A stretch of DNA of 64,000 nt from an uncultured Oscillospiraceae bacterium (GTDB lineage: Bacteria > Bacillota > Clostridia > Oscillospirales > Oscillospiraceae), in the NCBI GenBank assembly GCA_944382965.1, contig CALWOA010000008.1, forward strand, positions 39,676 through 103,675, in the 5' to 3' direction. Each line of letters opens with the position of its first letter. The stretch's first letter is position 1. Position numbers and translations under genes: made by a program. Under the pieces are notes generated by a model. That model saw only the letters and a program-made list of their open reading frames with translations, was not told the origin of the DNA and made no database searches. Positions 55,026 to 63,939 of the stretch are shown here, in pieces.

Positions 55026-57232
55026 CGGAAGAAATGGAGATTCTCCAGGGCGCCATCAGCGCCGTGGTGTATCAGAATTATGAAAACGGCTATGCGGTAC
55101 TGCGGCTGAACGTAGGCGGCGGACAGAATGTAACGGTGGTTGGAACCATCCCGCTGCCTGCCGTGGGAGAACGGCTGATGGTCACCGGGCGGTGGAGCAG
55201 CCACGCCAGCTACGGCCGGCAGTTTGAAGCGGAATTTTTGGAGCGGCTGATGCCCCAGACCGCCATGGAGATTTTGAGCTATCTAAGCAGCCGGGTGATC
55301 AAGGGAATCGGCCCCCGGATGGCGGCCCGGATTGTGGAGCATTTCGGTTCGGAAACCCTGCTGATTATGGAGCGGGAGCCGGAGCGGCTGGCGGAGGTAT
55401 CCGGTATTTCCCGGGAAAAGGCCCGGGCTATCGGAGAAGAATTTAAACTCCAGGTGGGAATGCGGCAGCTGATGGAATTTTTCGCTCTGCACCATCTGCC
55501 TGCGGAGCTGGCGGTGCGTACCTATAAGCTGTATGGGGACAGTACCATTGAACTGCTCTATGATGACCCCTACCTTTTGATGGATGAAGGCATGGAGGCT
55601 CCTTTTGGGGCCGTTGACCGGTTTGCCATTGAACTTGGGGTGGCGGGGGATGATCCCCGACGGATTGAGGCAGGAATCCTGTTTGAACTGAGTTATAATT
55701 TAACCGCCGGACATAGCTTCCTGCCTGAGGACAAGCTGATGGCGGCAACAGGTCAGCTGCTTTCTGTGGAACCGGAGAGCGTTGGGCAGGGAATTGGACG
55801 CTTGCTGGAAGCAGACCGCCTGAAAAAGCAGCGTTTGGCGGGAATCTCGGTGATCTATTTGCCAAGGCTTTATGAAGCGGAAAACTACTGCGCCCGAAGC
55901 CTGACGGAATTTGCCGCTTTGTCTTTTCCCGCACCCCACGGATTGGAAAAGAAAATCCGAACCGCGGAGCAGGAAAGCGGCGTGGAATATTCTGACGAAC
56001 AGCGTCAGGCCATCCGGGAAGCGGCAACCTCCGGCCTGCTGCTGATTACCGGCGGCCCGGGCACCGGCAAGACCACCATTCTCAATGGCATTTTGTCCTT
56101 GTTGGGACAGATGCAGCTGCGCTGCCTGCTGGCGGCGCCTACGGGACGGGCAGCCAAACGGCTGACGGAAGTGACCGGAGAGGAAGCTTCCACCATCCAC
56201 CGCCTGCTGGAAGCGGGGATTGACCCGGGTACCGGCAAAATGTTCTTTGCCCGGGACGAGGATAACCCCTTAAAAGCCGATGCGGTGATCGTGGACGAGA
56301 TGTCCATGGTGGATGTGGAGCTGCTGTATGCCCTTTTGCAGGCAATTCCCCAGGGGAAGCGCCTGATTCTGGTGGGCGATCCGGACCAGCTGCCGCCTGT
56401 GGGACCGGGATTTCCCTTCAGCGATATGCTCCGCAGCGGCCAGCTGCCCACGGTACGATTGACGGAGATTTTCCGCCAGGCCCAGAAAAGCCTGATTGTT
56501 ATGAACGCCCACCGGGTCAACCGGGGGGAAATGCCGGATCTGAAAACCGTAAACAGCGATTTCTTTTTTCTGCGCCGCAGCAACGAAGAAGGTGTAGCTC
56601 AGCTGATTCGGGATCTGTGCAGCACCCGGCTTCCCAAGAATATGGGAATCCCGCCGGAGCAGATTCAGGTGCTGAGCCCCACCCGAAAAGGCGGCGTCGG
56701 TACCATGAATCTGAACCGGCTCCTTCAGGAAACCCTGAACCCACCGTCACCGGACAAAAAGGAACGACAATTTGGGGAATTTCTCTTCCGGGAAGGGGAT
56801 CGGGTGATGCAGATTCGCAACAACTACGATATCCTGTGGAAGAAAACCGATGGAAGCGCCGTGGGAGCGGGAATCTTCAACGGAGACGTTGGAATTATCC
56901 GAGAAATCAACCCTTCCGCCGAAACCATGACCGTTGTCTTTGATGACCGGGAAGCGGAGTATGATTTTACCCAGCTCAATGAACTGGAACCGGCCTACGC
57001 CATGACGGTGCATAAAAGCCAGGGCAGCGAATACCGGGCGGTGATTCTCACGGCCTGGAACGGTTCGCCGTATTTGCTGACCCGCAGTATTCTCTACACC
57101 GCCATTACCCGGGCCAGGGAACTGCTGATTGTGGTGGGCAAGGAAGAGACGGTGGCGGCGATGACCCAGAACGCCACCAAAAACCGGCGCTATACCGGTT
57201 TGAAGCTTCGCTTGCAGGGGAAAGTGGAATGA
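55022..57232 (+). CDS. recD2: RecD2-type ATP-dependent DNA helicase
   Basis: 736 residues. An N-terminal OB-like and helix-hairpin-helix region (SSRVIKGIGPRMAARIVEHF at about 90-110) precedes SF1B helicase motifs: Walker A LLITGGPGTGKTTILNG (about 340), Walker B AVIVDEMSMVDVELL, motif III LILVGDPDQLPPVGPG, and C-terminal YAMTVHKSQGSEYRAVIL and LYTAITRARELL. It is the RecBC-independent form that unwinds DNA 5' to 3'. Start TTG at 55022 overlaps the upstream stop; ATG at 55034 is the alternative. Confidence 0.95.
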   Translation: MTEEMEILQGAISAVVYQNYENGYAVLRLNVGGGQNVTVVGTIPLPAVGERLMVTGRWSSHASYGRQFEAEFLERLMPQTAMEILSYLSSRVIKGIGPRMAARIVEHFGSETLLIMEREPERLAEVSGISREKARAIGEEFKLQVGMRQLMEFFALHHLPAELAVRTYKLYGDSTIELLYDDPYLLMDEGMEAPFGAVDRFAIELGVAGDDPRRIEAGILFELSYNLTAGHSFLPEDKLMAATGQLLSVEPESVGQGIGRLLEADRLKKQRLAGISVIYLPRLYEAENYCARSLTEFAALSFPAPHGLEKKIRTAEQESGVEYSDEQRQAIREAATSGLLLITGGPGTGKTTILNGILSLLGQMQLRCLLAAPTGRAAKRLTEVTGEEASTIHRLLEAGIDPGTGKMFFARDEDNPLKADAVIVDEMSMVDVELLYALLQAIPQGKRLILVGDPDQLPPVGPGFPFSDMLRSGQLPTVRLTEIFRQAQKSLIVMNAHRVNRGEMPDLKTVNSDFFFLRRSNEEGVAQLIRDLCSTRLPKNMGIPPEQIQVLSPTRKGGVGTMNLNRLLQETLNPPSPDKKERQFGEFLFREGDRVMQIRNNYDILWKKTDGSAVGAGIFNGDVGIIREINPSAETMTVVFDDREAEYDFTQLNELEPAYAMTVHKSQGSEYRAVILTAWNGSPYLLTRSILYTAITRARELLIVVGKEETVAAMTQNATKNRRYTGLKLRLQGKVE

Positions 57233-57879
57233 AGCTCTATCACAGTCTGATGCAGCTGCTGTTTCCGCCAAAGTGCGTTTTGTGCGGCAGCCTTCTGGAA
57301 AAAGAGGCGCTGGACCTGTGCAAAGATTGTCGTTTGGACGCTCCGGAGTACCCAAACCGGAAAAGTAAGCTTCAATTTCTTGACAGTTTCGCCGCTGTCT
57401 GGTACTATGAAGGGAACGTAAGAAGAAGTTTGCTGCGTTATAAATTTTATCATGCCCGCTCCTATGCCGATGCGTACGGCCGGCTGCTTGCCATGAAGAT
57501 CCTCCGGTTGTATCCGGAAGGCTTCGATGTTCTGACTTGGATCCCGGTAAGTCCCCTGCGAAAACTGTGCCGGGGATACGATCAAGTGGAATTGCTGGCA
57601 AAGGCGGTGGGCAGGGAACTGGAAATGACTCCGGTTCCTGCACTGAAAAAAGTTCGTCATAACCGACCTCAATCCGGAATTTCCGGAGCAGCCCAACGCC
57701 GGGCAAATGTGCTGGGCGTCTACCAGGTGACAGACCCCATAGTCGTGACCGGGAAGCGGGTTTTGCTGCTGGACGATATCCTGACCACAGGAGCCACCGC
57801 CGGGGAGGCAGCCAGAGTTTTGCTGACCGCCGGGGCCGGGGAAGTACATTGCGCCGCAGTTGCGGCGGCACGAAAGTAA
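57229..57879 (+). CDS. comF: ComF family phosphoribosyltransferase-like protein
   Basis: 216 residues. N-terminal zinc knuckle (CVLCGSLL ... LCKDCRL), then a PRTase domain with WIPVSPLRKLCRGYDQVELL, HNRPQSGISGAAQRRANVLG, and the PRPP loop VLLLDDILTTGATAGEAA. ComF helps natural DNA uptake and recombination; in many Firmicutes it may do more than that. ATGA overlap with recD2 links the two. Usual length. Confidence 0.93.
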   Translation: MKLYHSLMQLLFPPKCVLCGSLLEKEALDLCKDCRLDAPEYPNRKSKLQFLDSFAAVWYYEGNVRRSLLRYKFYHARSYADAYGRLLAMKILRLYPEGFDVLTWIPVSPLRKLCRGYDQVELLAKAVGRELEMTPVPALKKVRHNRPQSGISGAAQRRANVLGVYQVTDPIVVTGKRVLLLDDILTTGATAGEAARVLLTAGAGEVHCAAVAAARK

Positions 57880-57889
57880 AGGTGTCATT

Positions 57890-58936
57890 ATGTCTCTGTT
57901 TTCTATGTTTTCCAATGACCTGGGTGTGGACCTGGGTACCTGTAATGTGTTGATTTACGCCGACGGCAAGGGCCTGGTGGTTCGGGAGCCTTCTGTTGTG
58001 GCGGTGGACAAGAATACCGGTAAAATTCTGCAGGTAGGCGCTGCCGCCCGGAATATGCTGGGCCGTACCCCCGGCAACGTGGTTGCCATGCATCCGCTGA
58101 AGGACGGCATTGTTTCCGACCATGAAATGACCGTTCGTATGCTTCAGGAGATGTTCAAAACCGCTACCAAGGCTGGTCTGTTCACTCCCAAGCCCCGTGT
58201 GGTTGTGTCTGTACCCTCCGGCGTGTCGGAAGTGGAAGAGCGCAGCGTCATCAACGCCGCCATCGAAGCCGGCGCCCGCCGTGTGTTCCTGATTGAAGAG
58301 CCTCTGGCTGCTGGATTGGGCGCAGGACTGGATATCCGGGGCGCCAGCGGCCACCTGGTGGTGGACGTGGGCGGCGGCACCACGGATATTGCAGTGCTGA
58401 GCATGAACGGCGTGGCGGTGTCCTCTTCCCTGAAAATTGCCGGCAACTACTTTGATGAAATGATTGCCCGGTACGTCCGTCGCCAGCACGGCATCATCAT
58501 CGGACAGGTGACGGCGGAAAGTATTAAAATTCAGATTGGACAGGTCTACCCCCGGGATGAAGAGCGCAGCATGAACATCAAGGGCCGGGACTATAAGACC
58601 GGTATGCCCAAGAACATAACCCTGACCTCCAACGAGATTTATGAGGTTTTGCGTCGCCCTGCCCGGCAGATTGCGGATGAAGTGCTGGCGGTGCTGGAGC
58701 AGACCAGCCCGGAACTGGTGTCGGATATTTCCGAGAACGGTATTACCATCACCGGCGGCTGCGGTCAGCTGTGGGGCATGGATTTGCTGCTGATGGAGCG
58801 TACCGGCATTGCCTGTATCTTGGCAGATGACCCGGATGCCTGCACTGCATACGGTGCCGGCAAGAGTCTGGCCTGGATTAACAACATGCAGGAAGGCCCC
58901 ATCAACATTGCCAGAAAGCGGGCAATGCGGGGATAA
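57890..58936 (+). CDS. mreB: Rod shape-determining protein MreB/Mbl
   Basis: 348 residues, bacterial actin. Phosphate-1 LGVDLGTCNVLIYADGKG, phosphate-2 VVDVGGGTTDIAVLS, and adenosine motif ITGGCGQLWGMDLLL; membrane-binding N-terminus MSLFSMFSNDL. It organises side-wall peptidoglycan synthesis in rods. ATG at 57890 follows AAAGGTG; the longer frame overlaps comF. It lies in the recD2-comF operon rather than next to mreCD, so it may be one of several paralogues. Confidence 0.95.
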   Translation: MSLFSMFSNDLGVDLGTCNVLIYADGKGLVVREPSVVAVDKNTGKILQVGAAARNMLGRTPGNVVAMHPLKDGIVSDHEMTVRMLQEMFKTATKAGLFTPKPRVVVSVPSGVSEVEERSVINAAIEAGARRVFLIEEPLAAGLGAGLDIRGASGHLVVDVGGGTTDIAVLSMNGVAVSSSLKIAGNYFDEMIARYVRRQHGIIIGQVTAESIKIQIGQVYPRDEERSMNIKGRDYKTGMPKNITLTSNEIYEVLRRPARQIADEVLAVLEQTSPELVSDISENGITITGGCGQLWGMDLLLMERTGIACILADDPDACTAYGAGKSLAWINNMQEGPINIARKRAMRG

Positions 58937-58948
58937 AAATAAAAAATA

Positions 58949-58984
58949 CGGCTGGGAAGCAACACCGCACTTCCCAGCCGTTTT
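58949..58984. terminator. Terminator between mreB and the feo genes
   Basis: 11-bp perfect stem CGGCTGGGAAG/CTTCCCAGCCG (58949-58980) with TTTTC on the plus side and an A-rich left flank, so it can serve both converging operons. Confidence 0.9.
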
Positions 58985-58985
58985 C

Positions 58986-59156
58986 TTATTCGCTTTTACC
59001 GTGACAGCAGCCGGACATGGAACAGCCGCTGCAGGAGCCACAGCATCCGCCTTTTTTTCGATCCCGGCGCATGACAGCCACTGCGGCGATCACAGCCAGA
59101 ATCAGTACAGCCAGAACAACTGCGTTGCCCCAGTTGGCGCAAATCCATTGCATCAT
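58986..59156 (-). CDS. FeoB-associated Cys-rich membrane protein
   Basis: 56 residues: one membrane helix (AVVLAVLILAVIAAVAVM), a basic RRDRKK stretch, then a Cys-rich tail (GGCCGSCSGCSMSGCCHG, seven cysteines in all counting one near the start). This is the small protein found next to feoB in many Firmicutes; it may bind iron or iron-sulfur clusters at the membrane. AAAGGA lies upstream of ATG 59156. It is 19 bases after feoB. Confidence 0.92.
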   Translation of the reverse strand: MMQWICANWGNAVVLAVLILAVIAAVAVMRRDRKKGGCCGSCSGCSMSGCCHGKSE

Positions 59157-59175
59157 AGTGGTTTCCTTTCTTTTC

Positions 59176-61347
59176 TTATACGCCGATTTTCACAGGTTCA
59201 TCGGCATAGCGGTTTTTACGGACAACCAGATATACCAGTCCTGCCAGGACAGCCACAGCGATAACCGTCAGAACGCCGAAACTGGCTTCCCCGGTGAACA
59301 GTCCGCCAATCTGGTAGACAATCAGGGAAATGGCGTAGGCAAAGCCGCACATATAGCCGATAGTTGCCAGGGTCCAATTTCCGCTGTTCATTTCCCGGCG
59401 AATTGCACCGATGGCAGCAAAACAAGGTGCGCACAGTAGATTGAAAATCATGAAGCTGTATGCCCGGACAGGGCCAAAGTCTGCGGCAATCATGGCCCAG
59501 ATTTCACTGCCCTCTTCGCTGAGTTCCCCGGCATAGTGATACAGTGTGCCGAAGGTCATGACGACCTGCTCCTTGGCAATCAGTCCGGTGAAGGTTGCCA
59601 CGGTTGCCTTCCAGGCCATGTCACCCATCCAGCCCAGGGGGTAGTACAGCCAGGCAATGGCCTTGCCCAGATCTGCCAGCAGGGACGTGTTGTTATCCTG
59701 TACAGCTTGGAATACGCCGTTTTCAAAGCCATAGCTTTGCAGGAACCACAGTACCATGGAGCTGAGCAGCACAATGGTCAGGGCGCGCTTGACGAAATCC
59801 CAGCCCCGCTCGCCGGTGGAGCGCAGCACATTCCGGGCAGAGGGCAGGTGATAGGTGGGTAGCTCCATGACGAAAGGGGCGGGTTTGCCCGCCAGCGCCT
59901 TGAATTTCTTCAGAATCACACCGGAGATAACCACAGCGCCTACGCCGATAAAGAAAGCAGAGGTAGCAACCAGCGGAGAATTGCCGAACACCGCACCGGC
60001 AAACAGGCCGATAATGGGCATTTTTGCGCCGCAGGGAATGAAACCGGTGGTCATCACGGTGATTTTCCGGTCCCGATCCTGCTCAATGGTCCGGGAGGCC
60101 AGAATGCCGGGAACGCCGCAGCCGGTAGCCACCAGCATGGGGATGATGGACTTGCCGGACAGGCCGAACTTACGCAGAATCCGGTCCATAATAAAGGCTA
60201 CCCGGGACATATAGCCCACATCTTCCAGAATGGACAGCAGGAACGAAAGCACCAGAATTTGAGGAACAAACCCCAAAACTGAGCCTACACCAGCCAGAAT
60301 GCCGTCCATGACCAGACCATACAGCCAGGGACTGACATGCAGGCTGGTCAGCAGACCGCCCAGCAGATTCGGAATCCACTGACCAAACAGCACATCATTT
60401 GCCCAGTCGGTGCAGATGGTGCCGATTGAGAAGGGAAAACTGCCCATGGCAATGGCGTACATCAGGAACATGATTCCGGCAAAAATCGGCAGAGCCAGAA
60501 TCCGGTGGGTAACAATCCGGTCAATCTTATCAGACAAAGTCAGAGAATACTTGGGTGCCTTCTTCACAACGGCCCGGTCAATGACATTGCCAATATAGGT
60601 GTAGCGCTGGTCGGCGATGATGGATTCGGCGTCATCATCCATTTCTGTTTCACAGTCGACAATGTGCTTTTCCAGGTGGGAAATCAGGTCGCTGTCCAGC
60701 TTCAGCTCGCCCCGTACCCGCTGATCCCGTTCAAAGAGCTTGATGGCGTACCAGCGCAGATAATTCTGCGGCACCTTGCCTTCAATGGATTCTTCGATGT
60801 GGGCCAGGGCGTGTTCTACGCTTCCGTTGAAAACATGGGGCATCTCCCCGTGGGTATGGTTTCGGGCCAGTTCCACCGCCTTTTCCGCAGCTTCCTGGCA
60901 GCCCAGGCTTTTCAGTGCACTGATTTCCAGACAAGTGCAGCCCAGGGCTTTGCTCAGTTTTTGCAGATCGATGGTGTCTCCGTTTTTGCGAACCAGGTCA
61001 ATCATATTCACGGCAACCACCACAGGGTGACCCAATTCAATCAGCTGGGTGGTCAGATAGAGATTTCGCTCAATGTTGGTGCCGTCAATGATGTTCAAAA
61101 TGGCGTCGGGATGCTCGGTCACCAGATACCGGCGGGTAACCACTTCCTCCGGAGAATAGGGAGACAGGGAGTAAATACCCGGCAGGTCCTGAATGATCAC
61201 ATCGTCATGGCCTTTCAGAGTACCCTCTTTTTTCTCCACCGTGACTCCGGGCCAGTTTCCCACATACTGGTTGGAGCCGGTTAGTATGTTGAATAAGCTC
61301 GTCTTGCCGCAGTTGGGGTTGCCGGCAAGGGCAATTTTAATACCCAT
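59176..61347 (-). CDS. feoB: Ferrous iron transporter FeoB
   Basis: 723 residues. N-terminal G domain: G1 ALAGNPNCGKTSLFN, switch region WPGVTVEKKEG, G3 DLPGIYSLSPYS, G4 AVNMIDLV; then a helical linker and about 8-10 membrane helices with two Gate repeats (FVPQILVLSFLLSILEDVGY; LVATGCGVPGILASRTI). It imports Fe2+ under anaerobic or low-oxygen conditions. Starts 51 bases after feoA, with an operator-like repeat in the gap. Confidence 0.97.
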   Translation of the reverse strand: MGIKIALAGNPNCGKTSLFNILTGSNQYVGNWPGVTVEKKEGTLKGHDDVIIQDLPGIYSLSPYSPEEVVTRRYLVTEHPDAILNIIDGTNIERNLYLTTQLIELGHPVVVAVNMIDLVRKNGDTIDLQKLSKALGCTCLEISALKSLGCQEAAEKAVELARNHTHGEMPHVFNGSVEHALAHIEESIEGKVPQNYLRWYAIKLFERDQRVRGELKLDSDLISHLEKHIVDCETEMDDDAESIIADQRYTYIGNVIDRAVVKKAPKYSLTLSDKIDRIVTHRILALPIFAGIMFLMYAIAMGSFPFSIGTICTDWANDVLFGQWIPNLLGGLLTSLHVSPWLYGLVMDGILAGVGSVLGFVPQILVLSFLLSILEDVGYMSRVAFIMDRILRKFGLSGKSIIPMLVATGCGVPGILASRTIEQDRDRKITVMTTGFIPCGAKMPIIGLFAGAVFGNSPLVATSAFFIGVGAVVISGVILKKFKALAGKPAPFVMELPTYHLPSARNVLRSTGERGWDFVKRALTIVLLSSMVLWFLQSYGFENGVFQAVQDNNTSLLADLGKAIAWLYYPLGWMGDMAWKATVATFTGLIAKEQVVMTFGTLYHYAGELSEEGSEIWAMIAADFGPVRAYSFMIFNLLCAPCFAAIGAIRREMNSGNWTLATIGYMCGFAYAISLIVYQIGGLFTGEASFGVLTVIAVAVLAGLVYLVVRKNRYADEPVKIGV

Positions 61348-61371
61348 ATATTCCTTCCCTTTCTCACTCGA

Positions 61372-61385
61372 TTAGCTGACGCTAA
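61372..61385. promoter_or_regulatory. TTAGC-N4-GCTAA inverted repeat between feoA and feoB
   Basis: TTAGC (61372-61376) and GCTAA (61381-61385) with four bases between. It has the same arms and spacing as the repeat upstream of feoA. Consistent with a DtxR-type iron box, by analogy with TTAGGTTAG-type sites. Confidence 0.6.
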
Positions 61386-61398
61386 CTTATGGCGACAG

Positions 61399-61620
61399 TT
61401 AAGCGATTTCAATCATTTCCGCATCTGCTTTGCGCAGACTCAGCTCATATCCACGAACATTGATTTCGATGGGATCGCCCAAAGGTGCTACTTTCCGCAC
61501 AAAGATTTCCACCCGCTTTGTGATTCCCATATCCATGATTCGCCGTCGCACGGCTCCTTCTCCGTGAAGCTTGATCACCGTAACGGTCTGACCGATTTTG
61601 GCGTCTTTCAGTGTTTTCAT
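61399..61620 (-). CDS. feoA: FeoA family protein
   Basis: 73 residues, SH3-like fold: MKTLKDAKIGQTVTVIKLHG, RRRIMDMGITKRVEIFVRKV, GDPIEINVRGYELSLRKADA. It assists FeoB in Fe2+ uptake. First gene of the feoA-feoB-Cys-rich operon. The promoter and an inverted repeat upstream suggest iron-dependent repression. Confidence 0.96.
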   Translation of the reverse strand: MKTLKDAKIGQTVTVIKLHGEGAVRRRIMDMGITKRVEIFVRKVAPLGDPIEINVRGYELSLRKADAEMIEIA

Positions 61621-61672
61621 TTGGCTGCCCCCTTACGATCAGCAGAGATTTTCTGATTGTGTAATCATATAT

Positions 61673-61690
61673 AGTTAGCTTTAGCTAACT
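61673..61690. promoter_or_regulatory. AGTTAGC-N4-GCTAACT inverted repeat at the feoA promoter
   Basis: Seven-bp arms, spacing of four, just downstream of the -10 box (about +1 to +20). A repressor bound here would block feo transcription. The DtxR-type regulator at 653-1033 is the obvious candidate in the window. Confidence 0.75.
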
Positions 61691-61695
61691 TCTAT

Positions 61696-61724
61696 ATGAT
61701 AATATCCTTTGCTGGATTTGTCAA
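61696..61724 (-). promoter_or_regulatory. Sigma-A promoter for the feo operon
   Basis: Perfect TTGACA (61719-61724, minus strand), 17-base spacer, TATCAT (61696-61701). Confidence 0.8.
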
Positions 61725-61841
61725 GAAAGGATTGTGCAAAAATTTGCCAAAGATTTAGGCGGAAAAAACAAACCAATTGGGAATTATTTCCGCAAGGAAT
61801 CTTCGGATGTGGTACTGCACTTTGCTGGCAGAAAAAGAGAG

Positions 61842-61870
61842 TATACATTCTGAAAAAACTGTGCTATAAT
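61842..61870 (+). promoter_or_regulatory. Extended -10 promoter for the LtaS-like gene
   Basis: TATACA (61842-61847), 17-base spacer, TATAAT (61865-61870) with a TGn extension (TGTGCTATAAT). The start is 36 bases downstream. Confidence 0.65.
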
Positions 61871-61905
61871 ATCGGTTATTATCGAAAAAAAGGAGTATTC
61901 CCCGC

Positions 61906-63879
61906 ATGGTTTCCACAGCCGGAAAGTATTTACAAAAGAAAGATGTATCAGCGAAAATAGCACCTGCCTGGCTGATTCCCGCTTCCTTTTTTCTGATTGA
62001 ATTGTTCGCACTTCTATTTCTAAGGACCACCGCGCAGGAGACGACACAAGTTTTGTCGTCCCAGATTGCTTCTGCGGAAGAAACTGCAGCTTTATATGCT
62101 TGGTGGCCGCTGGTGTTCGGCGGCGTTTGGGCGATTATGCTGACAGGACTGATTTCCGCCTTGCCGAGAACATTTGGCAGAATCTTGTACGGTATCAGCT
62201 ATTTTCTGTTCCTGATTTATGCGTTCATCCAGACTGGATATTACCTGCTGTTTCAGGGTATGATCTGGATTTCGGACTTTCGCTATGCCTCTGAAGGGGC
62301 AGATTATCTGGATGTCCTGCTGAGTTACCCGGTTTCCTGGTGGATTTGTTTACCGGTGATGATTGGCATTGGTGTTGTTGTACTCTGGAAATTTCCCAGA
62401 ACCGAAAAGAATTGGAAGAATCGGCTGCTGAGCGCCGGTATTGCCGTCTTGGCGGCGGCAGGGGCCTATTTGCTGCCCCAGCTGGTATTTCTCAGTGACA
62501 GCAGTATCCGCTATGCCGGTTCTGACTATGGCCGCGCCCAGTCGGCGGAAGCGGCTTATGAGAATATGTTTGATGCCCATCGGCTGTATCAGGTCTGTGG
62601 TATCTACCAGACAGCGGTGAAAGATGTCTATACCAATTACCTGTATCCCATAACGCCTGCCTATGCCCAGGCGCAGCAGGAAGCGGAAGAAACCCTGGAT
62701 GCTTTTTTTGACAGCCAGGAAGAAGGCCAGGACAATGCCATGACCGGGCTGCTGCAAGGGAAAAACGTGGTTCTGGTATTGATGGAGTCCATGGACGACT
62801 GGATGATCGGAGAACATACGCCCACGATTCAACGGCTGATGTCGGAAGGAATGAATTTTACCCGGTTCTATACGCCGGGCTATGGCGGCATCCGAACCTT
62901 CAACACGGAGTTCTGCATCAATACCGGCTCCTTCCTCAGCAGCTCCGGCGGATATGCCTTTGACTATGTTACCAACCACTTCGATCAATCCCTGGCAAAT
63001 GTGCTGCGTGATCAGGGCTATTCGGCGAAGGTGTACCATTATAATGATCCGTCGTTCTACTCCCGGGGCGTATTCTCTCCGGCCATGGGGTACGAAGAAT
63101 ATGTTTCTTACCAGGATTATGTAACCGAGCAGACGAAGGATCAGCTCTATGACGATCAGCTGCTCTTTGACAATCCGGATTTGTCTGCCAGCTTCTTCCG
63201 GGAAGGGCAGAAACTGAACTTTATCATTACCCGGTCTGCCCATCTCAGCTATAAGTATAATGAGGTCCTGAGTTACTGGGGGCTGAAAAAGTACCCCCAA
63301 TATCGGGATCTGACAGACAATGAAGAAACCAATTGTGCGTACTTAAAAGCAAAACTGGTGGACGACATGTTTGCCAGACTTCTGGAAGAACTGGAGGCCA
63401 AAGGTGAGCTGGAAAATACTGTGATTGTTGCGGTAACGGACCATTATACCTATGGATACAAAAATGAACCGGCGCTTTTGGAACTGTCCGGTGTCCAGCA
63501 AAAGCTTCTGCTGGAGCGCACGCCCTGCTTTATCTGGACTCCGGGGATGGAGCCCATGGAAGTGGATAAGGTGCTCAATACCTCAGACCTTTTGCCCACC
63601 CTTCTGAATCTGCTGGGTATCGATAGCGGATATTCCTACATCGGCAGCGACGCTTTTGACGAGAACTACGAAGGCTTTGTGCCGTTCTCCAATGGCAGCT
63701 GGATCTGCGGCGATACGGCTTACGATGCCAGCACAGGAAAATACTTCTCTGTCAGCGGTGAAGAACTGACGGACACCGCCGAATTCCGCAAAAGTGTATC
63801 TCAGAAGGTGCAGCAGTTTATCCGTATCAACAACTTGATCCTGGAAACCGACTATTACCAGGAGAGGGAAACAGAATAA
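61906..63879 (+). CDS. LtaS-like sulfatase family membrane enzyme
   Basis: 657 residues: about five N-terminal membrane helices (to about residue 195), then a large outer sulfatase/phosphatase-fold domain. NVVLVLMESMDDWMIG holds the metal Glu, PGYGGIRTFNTEFCINTG the region of the nucleophile Thr, and VIVAVTDHYTYGY the C-terminal metal site Asp-His. This matches lipoteichoic acid synthase and related phosphoglycerol transferases. AAAGGAG precedes ATG 61906. It stands alone between promoter and terminator. Whether it makes LTA or modifies another polymer is open. Confidence 0.88.
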   Translation: MVSTAGKYLQKKDVSAKIAPAWLIPASFFLIELFALLFLRTTAQETTQVLSSQIASAEETAALYAWWPLVFGGVWAIMLTGLISALPRTFGRILYGISYFLFLIYAFIQTGYYLLFQGMIWISDFRYASEGADYLDVLLSYPVSWWICLPVMIGIGVVVLWKFPRTEKNWKNRLLSAGIAVLAAAGAYLLPQLVFLSDSSIRYAGSDYGRAQSAEAAYENMFDAHRLYQVCGIYQTAVKDVYTNYLYPITPAYAQAQQEAEETLDAFFDSQEEGQDNAMTGLLQGKNVVLVLMESMDDWMIGEHTPTIQRLMSEGMNFTRFYTPGYGGIRTFNTEFCINTGSFLSSSGGYAFDYVTNHFDQSLANVLRDQGYSAKVYHYNDPSFYSRGVFSPAMGYEEYVSYQDYVTEQTKDQLYDDQLLFDNPDLSASFFREGQKLNFIITRSAHLSYKYNEVLSYWGLKKYPQYRDLTDNEETNCAYLKAKLVDDMFARLLEELEAKGELENTVIVAVTDHYTYGYKNEPALLELSGVQQKLLLERTPCFIWTPGMEPMEVDKVLNTSDLLPTLLNLLGIDSGYSYIGSDAFDENYEGFVPFSNGSWICGDTAYDASTGKYFSVSGEELTDTAEFRKSVSQKVQQFIRINNLILETDYYQERETE

Positions 63880-63892
63880 CCCTGAAAAACAA

Positions 63893-63930
63893 CAAACAGC
63901 CGCCGAAAAATCGGCGGCTGTTTGTGTTGG
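63893..63930 (+). terminator. Rho-independent terminator after the LtaS-like gene
   Basis: 14-bp perfect stem CAAACAGCCGCCGA/TCGGCGGCTGTTTG (63893-63924) with a four-base loop; the T-rich part overlaps the stem end. Confidence 0.85.
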
Positions 63931-63939
63931 TTAACCAAA

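Noticed and set aside
56747-59041. Minus-strand open frame of 764 codons
   Set aside because: Antisense to recD2, comF and mreB, which are certain; no motif in the opposite frame.
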